A DNA stretch of 64,000 nt, taken from contig NZ_SJKA01000006.1 in NCBI RefSeq assembly GCF_004331435.1, positions 248,001 through 312,000 on the forward strand, written 5' to 3'. Position numbers and translations under genes: made by a program. This stretch comes from Kribbella sindirgiensis. Its GTDB lineage: Bacteria; Actinomycetota; Actinomycetes; Propionibacteriales; Kribbellaceae. The notes beneath the pieces were generated by a model. That model saw nothing but the letters and a program-made list of their open reading frames with translations. It searched no databases and was not told the origin of the DNA. Positions 51,839-61,435 of this stretch are shown piece by piece; positions within the stretch are counted from its first letter, which is position 1, and each line of letters opens with the position of its first letter.

Positions 51839-51936
51839 CGCCGGACGATCGCGACGCGACCGTAAGAAACCTGGCCTAGCGTGGCCGGTGAAACGATTTC
51901 CGGAGCGTTCTGGGCCGACCGCGGAAGGGGCCGGGT

Positions 51937-52056
51937 GTGACCGCGCTGCTGCAGGAGCCTGAGGTACGGCGGGAACCGGAGTCGCCGGAGCACCGCGAAG
52001 TACCTGACGAGGCAGCGGCCGGTGAGTCCGGATCCGTGGTGCTGTGCGGCTGGTGA
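51937..52056 (+). CDS. Possible 39-residue small protein
   Basis: GTG 51937 follows GGAAGGGG by about 8 bases and opens a frame of 39 codons: MTALLQEPEVRREPESPEH... ending GSVVLCGW. Most third positions are G or C (about 30 of 39), as in the neighbours. It has an acidic Pro/Glu-rich start and a hydrophobic, Cys-containing end. It fills the 318-base gap between tig and clpP1, which otherwise holds only promoter DNA. No family is recognised, and it could be a chance frame. Confidence 0.4.
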   Translation: MTALLQEPEVRREPESPEHREVPDEAAAGESGSVVLCGW

Positions 52057-52157
52057 AACGCCCCCGAATTCGCTGACAGCAGACGAGCGGTGCGCCGTGA
52101 GCGAACACCTCCGGCCCCGCCTTAGGTCTGTCGCTCTCGCCCAGTAGTGTCGGGTTC

Positions 52158-52781
52158 GTGAACGAGACATTTGCAGCCAGCCCCACCGCCGCGGGCGGCA
52201 ACGGATCCGGCGGACAAGACGACGACATCTACCGCGAGCTGCGGAAGAACCGGATCATCTTCCTGGGGTCCGAGGTTCGTGACGACAATGCGAACGCGAT
52301 CTGTGCGCAGATGCTGCTGCTGAACGCCCAGGACCCGAACGCGGACATCTGGCTGTACATCAACTCGCCGGGTGGCTCGGTGGACTCCGGCATGGCGATC
52401 TACGACACCATGCAGTGGATCTCCAACGACGTCGCCACGGTCGGGATGGGCCTGGCCGCCTCGATGGGCCAGTTCCTGCTCTGCGCCGGCGCGAAGAACA
52501 AGCGGTACGCGCTGCCGCACGCGCGGATCATGATGCACCAGCCCTCCGGCGGTATGGGCGGTACGGCGTCGGACATCAAGATCCAGGCCGAGCAGTCGCT
52601 GCACCTGAAGGCGCTGCTGTTCCGGCTGATCGCGGACCACACCGGCCAGCCGCTCGAGCAGGTCGAGAACGACGCCGACCGGGACCGCTGGTTCACCGCC
52701 GACCAGGCGAAGGAGTACGGCTTCATCGACCACGTGGTCACCAGCGCCGCCCAGCTCAGCCAGGGCAGCCCGAACTCCTGA
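52158..52781 (+). CDS. clpP1: ATP-dependent Clp protease proteolytic subunit 1
   Basis: Serine protease subunit of 207 residues that assembles with ClpP2 into a mixed tetradecamer in actinobacteria. The catalytic triad is S102 in [11 protein letters not shown]127 in MMHQPSGG, and D172 in NDADRDRWF. The oxyanion segment [10 protein letters not shown] is present. The GTG at 52158 is the start, and an N-terminal propeptide of about 20 residues is likely removed. ClpP2 follows 29 bases later. Confidence 0.97.
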   Translation: MNETFAASPTAAGGNGSGGQDDDIYRELRKNRIIFLGSEVRDDNANAICAQMLLLNAQDPNADIWLYINSPGGSVDSGMAIYDTMQWISNDVATVGMGLAASMGQFLLCAGAKNKRYALPHARIMMHQPSGGMGGTASDIKIQAEQSLHLKALLFRLIADHTGQPLEQVENDADRDRWFTADQAKEYGFIDHVVTSAAQLSQGSPNS

Positions 52782-52810
52782 TCTCCCACTCCGCCAGTTA
52801 AGGACGCACC

Positions 52811-53422
52811 ATGAACTACTTCATCCCGCAGTGGGAGGAGCGCACGTCGTACGGCATGCGCCGGATCGACCCGTACACGAAGCTGTTCGAGGACCGGATC
52901 ATCTTCCTCGGCACGCCGATCACCGACGAGATCGCGAACGCCGTGATGGCGCAGCTGCTGTGCCTGCAGTCGATGGACTCCGACCGCGACATCAGCATCT
53001 ACATCAACTCCCCGGGCGGCTCGTTCACCGCGCTGACCGCGATCTACGACACCGTCCGCTACATCAAGCCGGACGTCCAGACGGTCTGCCTCGGCCAGGC
53101 CGCCTCGGCCGCCGCGGTGCTGCTCGCCGCCGGTACGCCGGGCAAGCGGCTCGCGCTGCCGAACAGCCGGATCATCATCCACCAGCCGGCCACCGAGGGC
53201 ACCTACGGCCAGTCGAGTGACATCGAGATCCAGGCGAACGAGATCCTCCGGCTGCGCGCGCTGCTGGAGAAGATGATCGCGGACGCGAGCGGAAAGTCGC
53301 ACGAGGAAGTGTCCCGGGACATCGAGCGGGACAAGTTCCTGACGGCCGAGCAGGCGATCGAGTACGGCCTGATCGACGACGTCCTGCAGACTCTCAAGAC
53401 CCCGGTCCCGGCCGGCGTCTGA
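52811..53422 (+). CDS. clpP2: ATP-dependent Clp protease proteolytic subunit 2
   Basis: A 203-residue ClpP paralog. The catalytic triad is S99 in GQAASAAAVLL, H124 in IIIHQPATEG, and D170 in SRDIERDKFL. AAGGA lies 8 bases before ATG. It is co-transcribed with clpP1 and expected to form the active mixed ring with it. A T-rich hairpin follows its stop before clpX. Confidence 0.97.
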   Translation: MNYFIPQWEERTSYGMRRIDPYTKLFEDRIIFLGTPITDEIANAVMAQLLCLQSMDSDRDISIYINSPGGSFTALTAIYDTVRYIKPDVQTVCLGQAASAAAVLLAAGTPGKRLALPNSRIIIHQPATEGTYGQSSDIEIQANEILRLRALLEKMIADASGKSHEEVSRDIERDKFLTAEQAIEYGLIDDVLQTLKTPVPAGV

Positions 53423-53471
53423 ACGGGTTCAGTTCGGCTCCGACCGATCTGACCGGTTGTCAAGAGCACAA

Positions 53472-53519
53472 CGCGTTCGCCACCGGCGTAGTCACAACCC
53501 GGTGGCGAGCGCGGTTTTT
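53472..53519 (+). terminator. Intrinsic terminator between clpP2 and clpX
   Basis: CGCG-tt-CGCCACCGG / CCGGTGGCG-ag-CGCG with a 12-base loop, followed by GTTTTTG. It suggests that clpX has its own promoter in 53520-53570 or is expressed by read-through. Confidence 0.85.
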
Positions 53520-53579
53520 GGGCCCCGCACGGGGTACCGTCGAAATCGGTCCGACTGCGCATAGAAGGGATCTGCCCCG

Positions 53580-54878
<1,299 letters not shown>

Positions 54879-54895
54879 GCGCCACACGCTGCAGC

Positions 54896-54940
54896 AGGAG
54901 GCCGGGCCCGTCAGCAGACGGGCTCCCGGCCTCCTTCTCG
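54896..54940 (+). terminator. Hairpin terminator of clpX
   Basis: GGAGGCCGGG / CCCGGCCTCC enclosing CCCGTC / GACGGG with AGCA loop, followed by TTCTCGT. It starts 18 bases after the stop. Confidence 0.88.
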
Positions 54941-54978
54941 TACTGGACGCAACGAGACAACCCCCTCGCCTGCGGCCG

Positions 54979-55100
54979 CGCCCTCATTTGCCTGGCTGAC
55001 CCATCAAATACGGGGTTCCTGACCCTGGATACGGGTCACAAACCCCCAATGTGCTAGGTGAACCAGCGAAGTTGGTGGGTCAGCCAGGCAAATGAGGGCG
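54979..55100. repeat. 122-bp element with 25-bp perfect terminal inverted repeats
   Basis: Arms 54979-55003 and 55076-55100 are exact reverse complements, beginning CGCCCTCATTTG. The stem could extend to 29 pairs in plus-strand RNA through one U-G pair. The 72-base interior holds a second hairpin, GGGGTT-cc-TGACCC against GGGTCA-ca-AACCCC. It lies between clpX and the convergent aminotransferase gene, 5 bases from the latter's stop. It could be a non-autonomous MITE-like element, a structured RNA or a complex terminator. No flanking target duplication is clear. Confidence 0.8.
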
Positions 55101-55104
55101 TTGG

Positions 55105-56418
55105 CTACAGGGAGGAAAGCGCCGACTCCGCTACCGCAATCGTCTCGTCGATCTGGTCCGCGGTGTGCTCGGTGGACAGGAACCACAAGCCTCGGGGGAC
55201 GATGCTGATGCCGGCAGCGAACAGCCCCGCGTGGAAGCGGGCCATCGCGGCCCGGTCGCAGGCAGCGAACGTGCGGTAGTCCGTGACGGCGGCCTGGTCC
55301 GTGATGTACGTCTGGAACACCGGACCGGGCCCGTCCACGAGCAGCGGTACGCCGTGCTTCGCGGCGGCCGCGCGCAGACCGTCCATCAGCCGTTTGCCGG
55401 CCGCGTTCAGTGGTGGGTACACGTCGGCGCGGTGCTCGTCGAGATGACGCAGTACCGCGTCGGCGGCGGCCATCCCGACCGGATGCGAGTTGAACGTGCC
55501 GGCGTGTGCGACCTTGCCGTCCGCGATCGTCCCCATCACGTCGGCCGAGCCGACCAGGGCGGACACCTGCATGCCGCCGGCCATCGCCTTCCCGAACGCG
55601 GCCAGATCGGGTACGACGCCCAGCAGCTCACCCGCCCCGCCCGGAGCGACCCGGAACCCGGTGATGATCTCGTCGAAGATCAGCAACGACCCGTGCTGTT
55701 GCGTGAGCTCCCGGAGCCCTTCGAGGTAGCCGGGCGCCGGTGTGATGCAGCCGGTGTTGCAGAGCAGCGGCTCGAGGATGACCGCAGCGATCTCGTCGCC
55801 GCTCTGCTCCATCACCGAGGTGACGGCCGGCAGATCGTTGTAGGGCAGGACGATCAGGTCGTCCGCGTCGTGCCGCGGCTGGCCCGCCGTACCGCCGACC
55901 GCGGTGGGATGCCGGGCGTCGCCGGCCAGAGCGAGGTCGGGGTGCACGCTGTAGAGGACCGGGTCGAGCCAGCCGTGGTAGTTGCCCTCGAACTTCACGA
56001 TCTTCGGTCGTCCGGTGTGGCCGCGGGCGAGCCGGATCGCGCCGTGCACCGCCTCCGAGCCGACGCTGTTGAAGCGGACCAGTTCCGCCGCCGGCACCAT
56101 GCTGCACAGGCGTTCGGCGACCTGTGCTTCCAGCTCATGCTGGGCGGCGTACGCGACGCCGCGGCGTACCTGGTCGGAGACTGCGTCGGCGACGAGTGGT
56201 GCGGCGTGGCCGAGCAGGTTCGGGCCTTGGCCGAGCACGTAGTCCAGGTACCGGTTGCCGTCCACGTCCCACAGCTCGGCGCCGCTGGCGTGGTCCACGA
56301 ACAGCGGCCGGTCGGCTCGGCGGGCGTCGCTGGAGACACCGCCTGCGATCACCTGTCGGGCACGCGCGTAGAGGCGGTCTGCGTGGTCGTGACGGCGAGT
56401 CTGCACAGGCTTCTCCAA
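55105..56418 (-). CDS. Class III aminotransferase, glutamate-1-semialdehyde aminomutase-like
   Basis: PLP enzyme of 437 residues. VGSEAVHGAIRLARGHTGRP, KFEGNYHGWLD, LIFDEIITGFR and AFGKAMAGGM (PLP Lys) are the family landmarks. The pattern is that of the HemL branch, but the place at the end of an oligosaccharide catabolic operon suggests a role in amino-sugar or amino-acid metabolism instead of heme synthesis. It starts 6 bases after the regulator. Substrate unknown. Confidence 0.9.
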   Translation of the reverse strand: MEKPVQTRRHDHADRLYARARQVIAGGVSSDARRADRPLFVDHASGAELWDVDGNRYLDYVLGQGPNLLGHAAPLVADAVSDQVRRGVAYAAQHELEAQVAERLCSMVPAAELVRFNSVGSEAVHGAIRLARGHTGRPKIVKFEGNYHGWLDPVLYSVHPDLALAGDARHPTAVGGTAGQPRHDADDLIVLPYNDLPAVTSVMEQSGDEIAAVILEPLLCNTGCITPAPGYLEGLRELTQQHGSLLIFDEIITGFRVAPGGAGELLGVVPDLAAFGKAMAGGMQVSALVGSADVMGTIADGKVAHAGTFNSHPVGMAAADAVLRHLDEHRADVYPPLNAAGKRLMDGLRAAAAKHGVPLLVDGPGPVFQTYITDQAAVTDYRTFAACDRAAMARFHAGLFAAGISIVPRGLWFLSTEHTADQIDETIAVAESALSSL

Positions 56419-56424
56419 GAGGGG

Positions 56425-57783
56425 TCAGTCGAGCTTTTCGGTGAGCAAGCGGAACTGCTGGCGCGGCCGGCCGCCGGCCGTCGAGCGAGCCGGCGGCAGC
56501 GGCCAGGCGAGTCCTGCCTCGACCAGCTCCTTCAGCATCCGGCGTCCGGTCCGCTGGGTGACCTGCATGATCGCGGCGACGCTCTCGACGTCGACGACCA
56601 CCTGCCGGCCCGGAGCCGGGCTCATGGCCGAGGCGATCGACGTGACGATCTCCAGAACCCGCTGGTCGATCGGCGACGTGCCGTCGACCGGTGCGGAGTC
56701 AGTCGTCGCAGGGCCTGGCTCGAGGTCCACCCGGTCGCTGCTGCCGTCCAGATACACCGCGACCTTGCCGCCTGCCGCGACCGAGTCCTCAACAGCCATG
56801 AGGGCGTTTGCCTCAGCTGCACGAGCGGTCTGGCCGGTCCCGGCGCCTACAGCGACAGGTACGCCGAGCTGCGCGGTCAAGGCTCCTAGGAACGGTGCGA
56901 CCGCGAACTGCTCAGTCAGCCGCAGCAGAGCGCCGTACGTCGTGGTGACCAGGAAGAGCGTGTCGGACCGGCGCGTGACGGACGCACCGACCTGACGGGC
57001 CTCGGACAGCAGCTTCTGGTGCGTCGACAACGCCAGCTCCTGCTGCCAGTAGTCACCCGACTCAGCACCCGAGGGAATGACCTGTACGGCGATCATCGCG
57101 AGCTGATGCGCCCCCATCCGGGTGCCCTGGCCGAGCAGTACGGCGGTCTCCAGCGCATCCCGCACACTCGACCGCGTCGGCGCGATCCGCAGCACCGGTA
57201 CGCCGTCCGCGCGCAGTTCACGCTCCACGGACAGGATCGTGGTCAACGCGACCGTGGTGTGCTGGCGTTCCCACTTCTCCCGGTGGAACGCGGCGAAACC
57301 CGCTACCGACTCGGGGCCTTCGTACGGGACGTCGTACACCTGGGCGGTGTCCAGGCCGATCTCGCTGTACGCCTCGGAGACGTCCGCGAGGGAGAGCGAG
57401 TCGATGCTGACCCGGGTCAGGTCGACGTCCTTGATCGTCAGCGAGGCCCGCAGCAGGGCGGCGTACAGCGCTGCGCCGGTCAGCGGCAGGTGCGTGGACG
57501 GGACGGTGAGCCAGTGGCCGGTCGTCGCCAGGTCGAACGCCCACGGGCCGGGGAACACTGCCGCGTCGATCCGGTCCCGCAGCCGCAGGTAGCGCTCCTC
57601 GGCCTCGGAGAGGTCGTCGTACCCGCCGGTGAGGAAGCGGACGCCGTGCACCGACCGCTCCACGACCTCCTGGCCGACCTCCGACATCGTCTTGACCAGC
57701 CGGCGCGGTCCGAACAGCCCGACGGTCACGGACGGCAGCCGTTCGCCGGAGACCTGCTCGGCCTGCTGTGCTTCCTCAGTCAT
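56425..57783 (-). CDS. Putative transcriptional regulator with C-terminal winged helix
   Basis: A 452-residue cytoplasmic protein. The C-terminal ~70 residues look like a winged helix (DVESVAAIMQVTQRTGRRML, KELVEAGLAW, then a basic GGRPRQQFRL wing). Residues ~270-345 (GVPVAVGAGTGQTARAAEAN, ALMAVEDS) resemble a degenerate GGDEF or GTP-cyclohydrolase III-like fold. The N-terminal part (PSVTVGLFGPRRLVKTMSEV) looks like a receiver- or PrpR-like sensor. I know no named family with this exact order. It overlaps the amidohydrolase by 8 bases and probably controls this operon. Confidence 0.65.
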   Translation of the reverse strand: MTEEAQQAEQVSGERLPSVTVGLFGPRRLVKTMSEVGQEVVERSVHGVRFLTGGYDDLSEAEERYLRLRDRIDAAVFPGPWAFDLATTGHWLTVPSTHLPLTGAALYAALLRASLTIKDVDLTRVSIDSLSLADVSEAYSEIGLDTAQVYDVPYEGPESVAGFAAFHREKWERQHTTVALTTILSVERELRADGVPVLRIAPTRSSVRDALETAVLLGQGTRMGAHQLAMIAVQVIPSGAESGDYWQQELALSTHQKLLSEARQVGASVTRRSDTLFLVTTTYGALLRLTEQFAVAPFLGALTAQLGVPVAVGAGTGQTARAAEANALMAVEDSVAAGGKVAVYLDGSSDRVDLEPGPATTDSAPVDGTSPIDQRVLEIVTSIASAMSPAPGRQVVVDVESVAAIMQVTQRTGRRMLKELVEAGLAWPLPPARSTAGGRPRQQFRLLTEKLD

Positions 57784-58576
57784 TGGTCAACCCCTGTTCT
57801 CCGGGGAGCGGCCGCCACCGGAACAGCTTGCGGGCGTTCCCGCTGAGAACATCTTGGCGTTGACTCTCCGTCAGCGGTGCACAGACCACCCGGCCGAGCG
57901 ACATGCGCTGGTCGATGAAGGGGAAGTCGGAACCGAACAGCACCCGGCCGCTGCCCACCTGGTCGACCATCGAGCGGATCAGCGGCCCGGTCATCTGCGA
58001 GCCGCACACCTCCAGCCAGAGCGAGTCGTACCGGCGGGCTGCCTCGATCGCCTCGTCCACCCCGGCCGGTGTGATCCCGGCGTGCCCGAGGACGACCGAC
58101 GTACCCGGGTAGCGCTCCGCGACCGCCTGGAACAGCACCGGCGCGTCGTACGGCGACAGGTGCTCGGAGTGACTGAGGACGGGGCAGCCGGTCGACTCGG
58201 CGAACTCCCAGACCGGGGCGTACCGCGCTCCGGTGACCGGGTAGCGGTGCAGGCTCGGATGCACCTTGATCCCCACGAACCGCTCGTCACTCGCGAGCCG
58301 CTCGAGTTCGCGCTCCGGCTCCTGCCACGGGTTGATGACCGCGTACGCCGCGATCCGGTCCGGGTACGCGTCGACCGCGGCGAGCGACTGCGAGTTGCCC
58401 AGGTGCGCGTCCTGCTGGATCGCACGGTTCGCGGACAGCACGGTGACGTCGGTACCGGTGCGGTCCATCACCGCGACCATCGTCGCGGCGTCCGGCTCGG
58501 GGATGAAGAACAGCGAGTACGGGCCGAGGTGCGCGTGCACGTCGACGATCCGATGCCGCGGCCGGCGCCCGATCAT
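57776..58576 (-). CDS. Amidohydrolase (PF04909-like), intact metal site
   Basis: TIM-barrel metal hydrolase of 266 residues. H-x-H is in IVDVHAHLG (H14, H16), further ligands in GIKVHPSLHRYP and VLGHAGITP, and the Asp in FGSDFPFIDQ. Family members are decarboxylases or lactone hydrolases. ATG 58576 is the start; the frame upstream is antisense-like and lacks the fold. It overlaps both neighbours (4 and 8 bases). In this operon it may act on a sugar lactone or acid. Confidence 0.9.
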   Translation of the reverse strand: MIGRRPRHRIVDVHAHLGPYSLFFIPEPDAATMVAVMDRTGTDVTVLSANRAIQQDAHLGNSQSLAAVDAYPDRIAAYAVINPWQEPERELERLASDERFVGIKVHPSLHRYPVTGARYAPVWEFAESTGCPVLSHSEHLSPYDAPVLFQAVAERYPGTSVVLGHAGITPAGVDEAIEAARRYDSLWLEVCGSQMTGPLIRSMVDQVGSGRVLFGSDFPFIDQRMSLGRVVCAPLTESQRQDVLSGNARKLFRWRPLPGEQGLTND

Positions 58577-59328
58577 GCGCGGACTCCCTGGAGCAGCCGC
58601 CGCGCGTTCTCCGCGCCGACCAGACGGACTGTCGCGTCGTCGAGGCCGGACCACGCGAGCCGGACGACGCTCTCGCCGGGATCGCGGACCCCGAGACCGG
58701 TCGCGAACAGCAACCGGTCGGCGAGGCCGTGCGCGGCGAGCCACTCCACGCCCTGGTGCGCGGCGAAGTCGACGAGATCGACGAACACGTTGGGGTGGCC
58801 GGTAAGCGCGGCCCAGAGCTCGCGAAGCTTCCGGTAGCCGAGGTTCGACACGATGATCGGCAGCTCCGGGTAGCGGGTCGCGATGGTGGTCAGGTCCGGC
58901 CAGGCGAGTTCCGCGGAGTCGACGCACAACGGCAGACGGTTGGTCTGGAGTGCGTCGTACAGCTCGTCGAGCAGAGCGGGGGAGTAGCCGTGCGACGCGG
59001 GGTGGATGCGGAAGGCCGCTACACCGTCGTCCACCGCGCGATCGACGAGAGCAGTCAGCGAGTCGAGCTCACCGGAGGTCGCGGGGACGGCGGTCCAACA
59101 GGCCAGTACGCCGCGATCGGCCAGGTCATGCGCGATCGCGGAGGCTTCCGCGTTGCCGCCGATCGGGTCGTGCAACCACGACGCCATCGCGCTCACCAGG
59201 GCGCCGGACAGCGCGTACCGGTCGAGATGGGCGGCGATCGCCTCTCGATCGGTGGCCGGGACCAGTGCGGCCGGATGCGCGCCGGTGACGATCCGCGCAT
59301 CGAACCAGCCACCCGTCACGTCACTCAT
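58573..59328 (-). CDS. Degenerate amidohydrolase-fold protein
   Basis: A 251-residue paralog-like protein of the same fold as its neighbour. The places of the metal ligands differ: the N-terminal H-x-H is WFDARIVTG, the strand-6 LGHAG is replaced by VSNLGYR, and the GSDFP Asp by FATGLGVRD. FRIHPASHGYSP remains. It is probably not a metal-dependent hydrolase and may be a regulatory or assembly partner. ATG 59328 is chosen over TTG 59343. It overlaps the lyase gene by 8 bases and the active amidohydrolase by four. Confidence 0.82.
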   Translation of the reverse strand: MSDVTGGWFDARIVTGAHPAALVPATDREAIAAHLDRYALSGALVSAMASWLHDPIGGNAEASAIAHDLADRGVLACWTAVPATSGELDSLTALVDRAVDDGVAAFRIHPASHGYSPALLDELYDALQTNRLPLCVDSAELAWPDLTTIATRYPELPIIVSNLGYRKLRELWAALTGHPNVFVDLVDFAAHQGVEWLAAHGLADRLLFATGLGVRDPGESVVRLAWSGLDDATVRLVGAENARRLLQGVRA

Positions 59329-61435
59329 CGCGAACCCCGTCAACAGTCCACGCCCCGGCGTACGGAAGCGTCAAGTGCGCCCACTCGTCCTCGATCGCCG
59401 CGTCGACCGGCATCCCGTTGAGCCGGATCTCGTCGCGTGCGCGAATCCGGAGCCCGCAGCGTCCCTCGCACGTGATCTTGACGTGGAGCCGGTGGCCGGT
59501 GGGCCTGACCAGTACGTCGATGTCGGCGGTCGCCCGGACGAGGTCCGGCAGCGTCCGCACGCGCCACCCGGTTGCCCAGGACAACTGACCGTCGACGGTC
59601 CGTGTCCACGTGGACTGCCCGATTCGGTCGACCGTTTCGCCGAGGGTGACCACCAGCTCACCGTCGAGCCACTCGACCGACGCAGTGGGAGGTTCACCTC
59701 CTTCATGCGGTACCAGCACCGTCGTGAAGTCGCCGGTCGACCGCGTGACCGTGAGCGAATGCAGCGGCCCGTACTCAGCCGTCCGACGCTCCAGCACCGG
59801 ATGCCGAGCCACACCCTCGGTCAGCTCGACGGCAGCAGCATCACCGCCGTCGATCAGCAGCAAACCCGGTCCATCGGGCGCGGAGGCGTCGTACACGAGC
59901 GGCCCGACCTCACGCCACGGATGCAGCGCATGCCAGCGAGCACGAAAGGTGTGCGCGCCCGGCGCGTGGTCGGTGACGACGACGTACGACGGGCTCTCGC
60001 GGACCAATGCGATCGTGCGGGTCTGCTCGACGCCGTTGCCGTGGTGGCGACCGGAGAAGACTGCGAGCGCGTCGGTGTCCACGAGCGGGTCGACGACCAC
60101 ACCGCGGTCGGTAGACAGCTCCTGGTCGTCCACGAGGACCGTGTTGTGGCCGCGCCCCGACTGGTACCACGTCAGGTACCCAGGGTCGTCGTAGCTCGGC
60201 GGACCGCCTGCCTCCCACAGCAGCGGCTGTTGCCACCCGTCCAGCACCAGGTCCAGTACGGCGCGATGTGAGTGCGACTCCAACTCGTGCTCGACATGCG
60301 GGCCGTGGTTGATCACCGCACGCAGCTCAGAGCTCCGCAGGATCGTGTACCCCGACTCCGGCAGCACAGTGGCCTGTGGCAACGCAGGAACCGCACCCGG
60401 CGACAACCAGGTCTGCGGCCCAGCAGGAAACGTCGCCACCTCCGCAGCGAGCTCCGACGGCGACAGCCACTGCGCTGCGACTCGCGCGAACACAGGGTCG
60501 TTCAGCAGGTAACTGCCACGCAGCAACGACGCTGCGGGCCACTCGATCCCACTGTCCTGCAGATGCGGCAGCCAGCCACCCGAAGACACCAGGTCGCACA
60601 TCCACGTGTGCATCGCGGCAAAACGCGGATGCGCCGCCACAGCCGGGTCGATCCGCGCTGCTGTCTGCAGAGCTGTCAGCACCATCCGGTGGTACCCGGG
60701 TGAGCGTTCGTAGTGCCCACCGTCCGGATAGACATCCAGCAGCAGGTGCTCCTCGATCCGCTGCCGCGCACGCTCCGCCCACGCCTCAGACTCCACAAGA
60801 GATGGCAGTACAGCACTGAGATGCAGCAGCTCGGTTGCGCACACCAGTTGCCAGTTCCCGTGCCGGAAGACATCATGCTCGTCGTACGACCAGCGGGCCC
60901 CTCCGACGAGTGTCGCGACCAGGCGGCCCCACGCGCGGTCGGACAGCGGCGAGGAGGTCAGTACTTCGAGTGTTGGCAGCAGACTGCGGCAGCGGGCCCA
61001 CGTGCCGAGCGAGTACCAGATGACATCGAGCCCTGGCCACTCACCGGTCACGGAGTCGCGTTGCTCGACCCACTGATCCAAGTGCTGCTCGAACGCCTGC
61101 AAGTAGCGCTCGTCACCCGTCAGCAACCACGCCTGCACTCCAGGCGCGAGCCAGCCGAGGTAGTGGAAGCCGTACAGCTGTGACCGCCCAAGACCCTGTC
61201 CGGTGACGTCCACACCTTCCAGTAGCGGAGCAGCAGCTGCCAGTACGGCGGCCGGTGTGGACCGAGTCGCCTCCGCCCACTCCGGCAACGGCCAGGCCGG
61301 ACGCTTCAGCTGCTCACCTACGGCTGCGCGGAGATCTGCCAGATCACCGGCAGGTGAGCCGAACGCTTTGAGCAGGTCGTCCGTCCCGATCCGATTGATC
61401 CGCCCGTCGATGTGCCGCGGCTTCTCGACGCTCAT
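59321..61435 (-). CDS. Heparinase II/III-type polysaccharide lyase, cytoplasmic
   Basis: A 704-residue lyase with an N-terminal (alpha/alpha) toroid (to about 370) and a C-terminal beta-sandwich. Candidate catalytic residues are N194 in FRHGNWQLVCA, and Y248/H249 in YERSPGYHRMVL. HVEHELESHSHRAV and GRGHNTVLVDDQ are in the sandwich. There is no signal peptide, so it acts on imported oligosaccharides by beta-elimination at uronic acid residues. The ATG at 61435 overlaps the upstream gene's stop (ATGA); longer frames upstream are antisense. The exact substrate is unknown. Confidence 0.88.
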   Translation of the reverse strand: MSVEKPRHIDGRINRIGTDDLLKAFGSPAGDLADLRAAVGEQLKRPAWPLPEWAEATRSTPAAVLAAAAPLLEGVDVTGQGLGRSQLYGFHYLGWLAPGVQAWLLTGDERYLQAFEQHLDQWVEQRDSVTGEWPGLDVIWYSLGTWARCRSLLPTLEVLTSSPLSDRAWGRLVATLVGGARWSYDEHDVFRHGNWQLVCATELLHLSAVLPSLVESEAWAERARQRIEEHLLLDVYPDGGHYERSPGYHRMVLTALQTAARIDPAVAAHPRFAAMHTWMCDLVSSGGWLPHLQDSGIEWPAASLLRGSYLLNDPVFARVAAQWLSPSELAAEVATFPAGPQTWLSPGAVPALPQATVLPESGYTILRSSELRAVINHGPHVEHELESHSHRAVLDLVLDGWQQPLLWEAGGPPSYDDPGYLTWYQSGRGHNTVLVDDQELSTDRGVVVDPLVDTDALAVFSGRHHGNGVEQTRTIALVRESPSYVVVTDHAPGAHTFRARWHALHPWREVGPLVYDASAPDGPGLLLIDGGDAAAVELTEGVARHPVLERRTAEYGPLHSLTVTRSTGDFTTVLVPHEGGEPPTASVEWLDGELVVTLGETVDRIGQSTWTRTVDGQLSWATGWRVRTLPDLVRATADIDVLVRPTGHRLHVKITCEGRCGLRIRARDEIRLNGMPVDAAIEDEWAHLTLPYAGAWTVDGVRDE

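Noticed and set aside
54979..55100. Insertion sequence
   Set aside because: There is no transposase and no clear target duplication. It is kept only as an unclassified inverted-repeat element.
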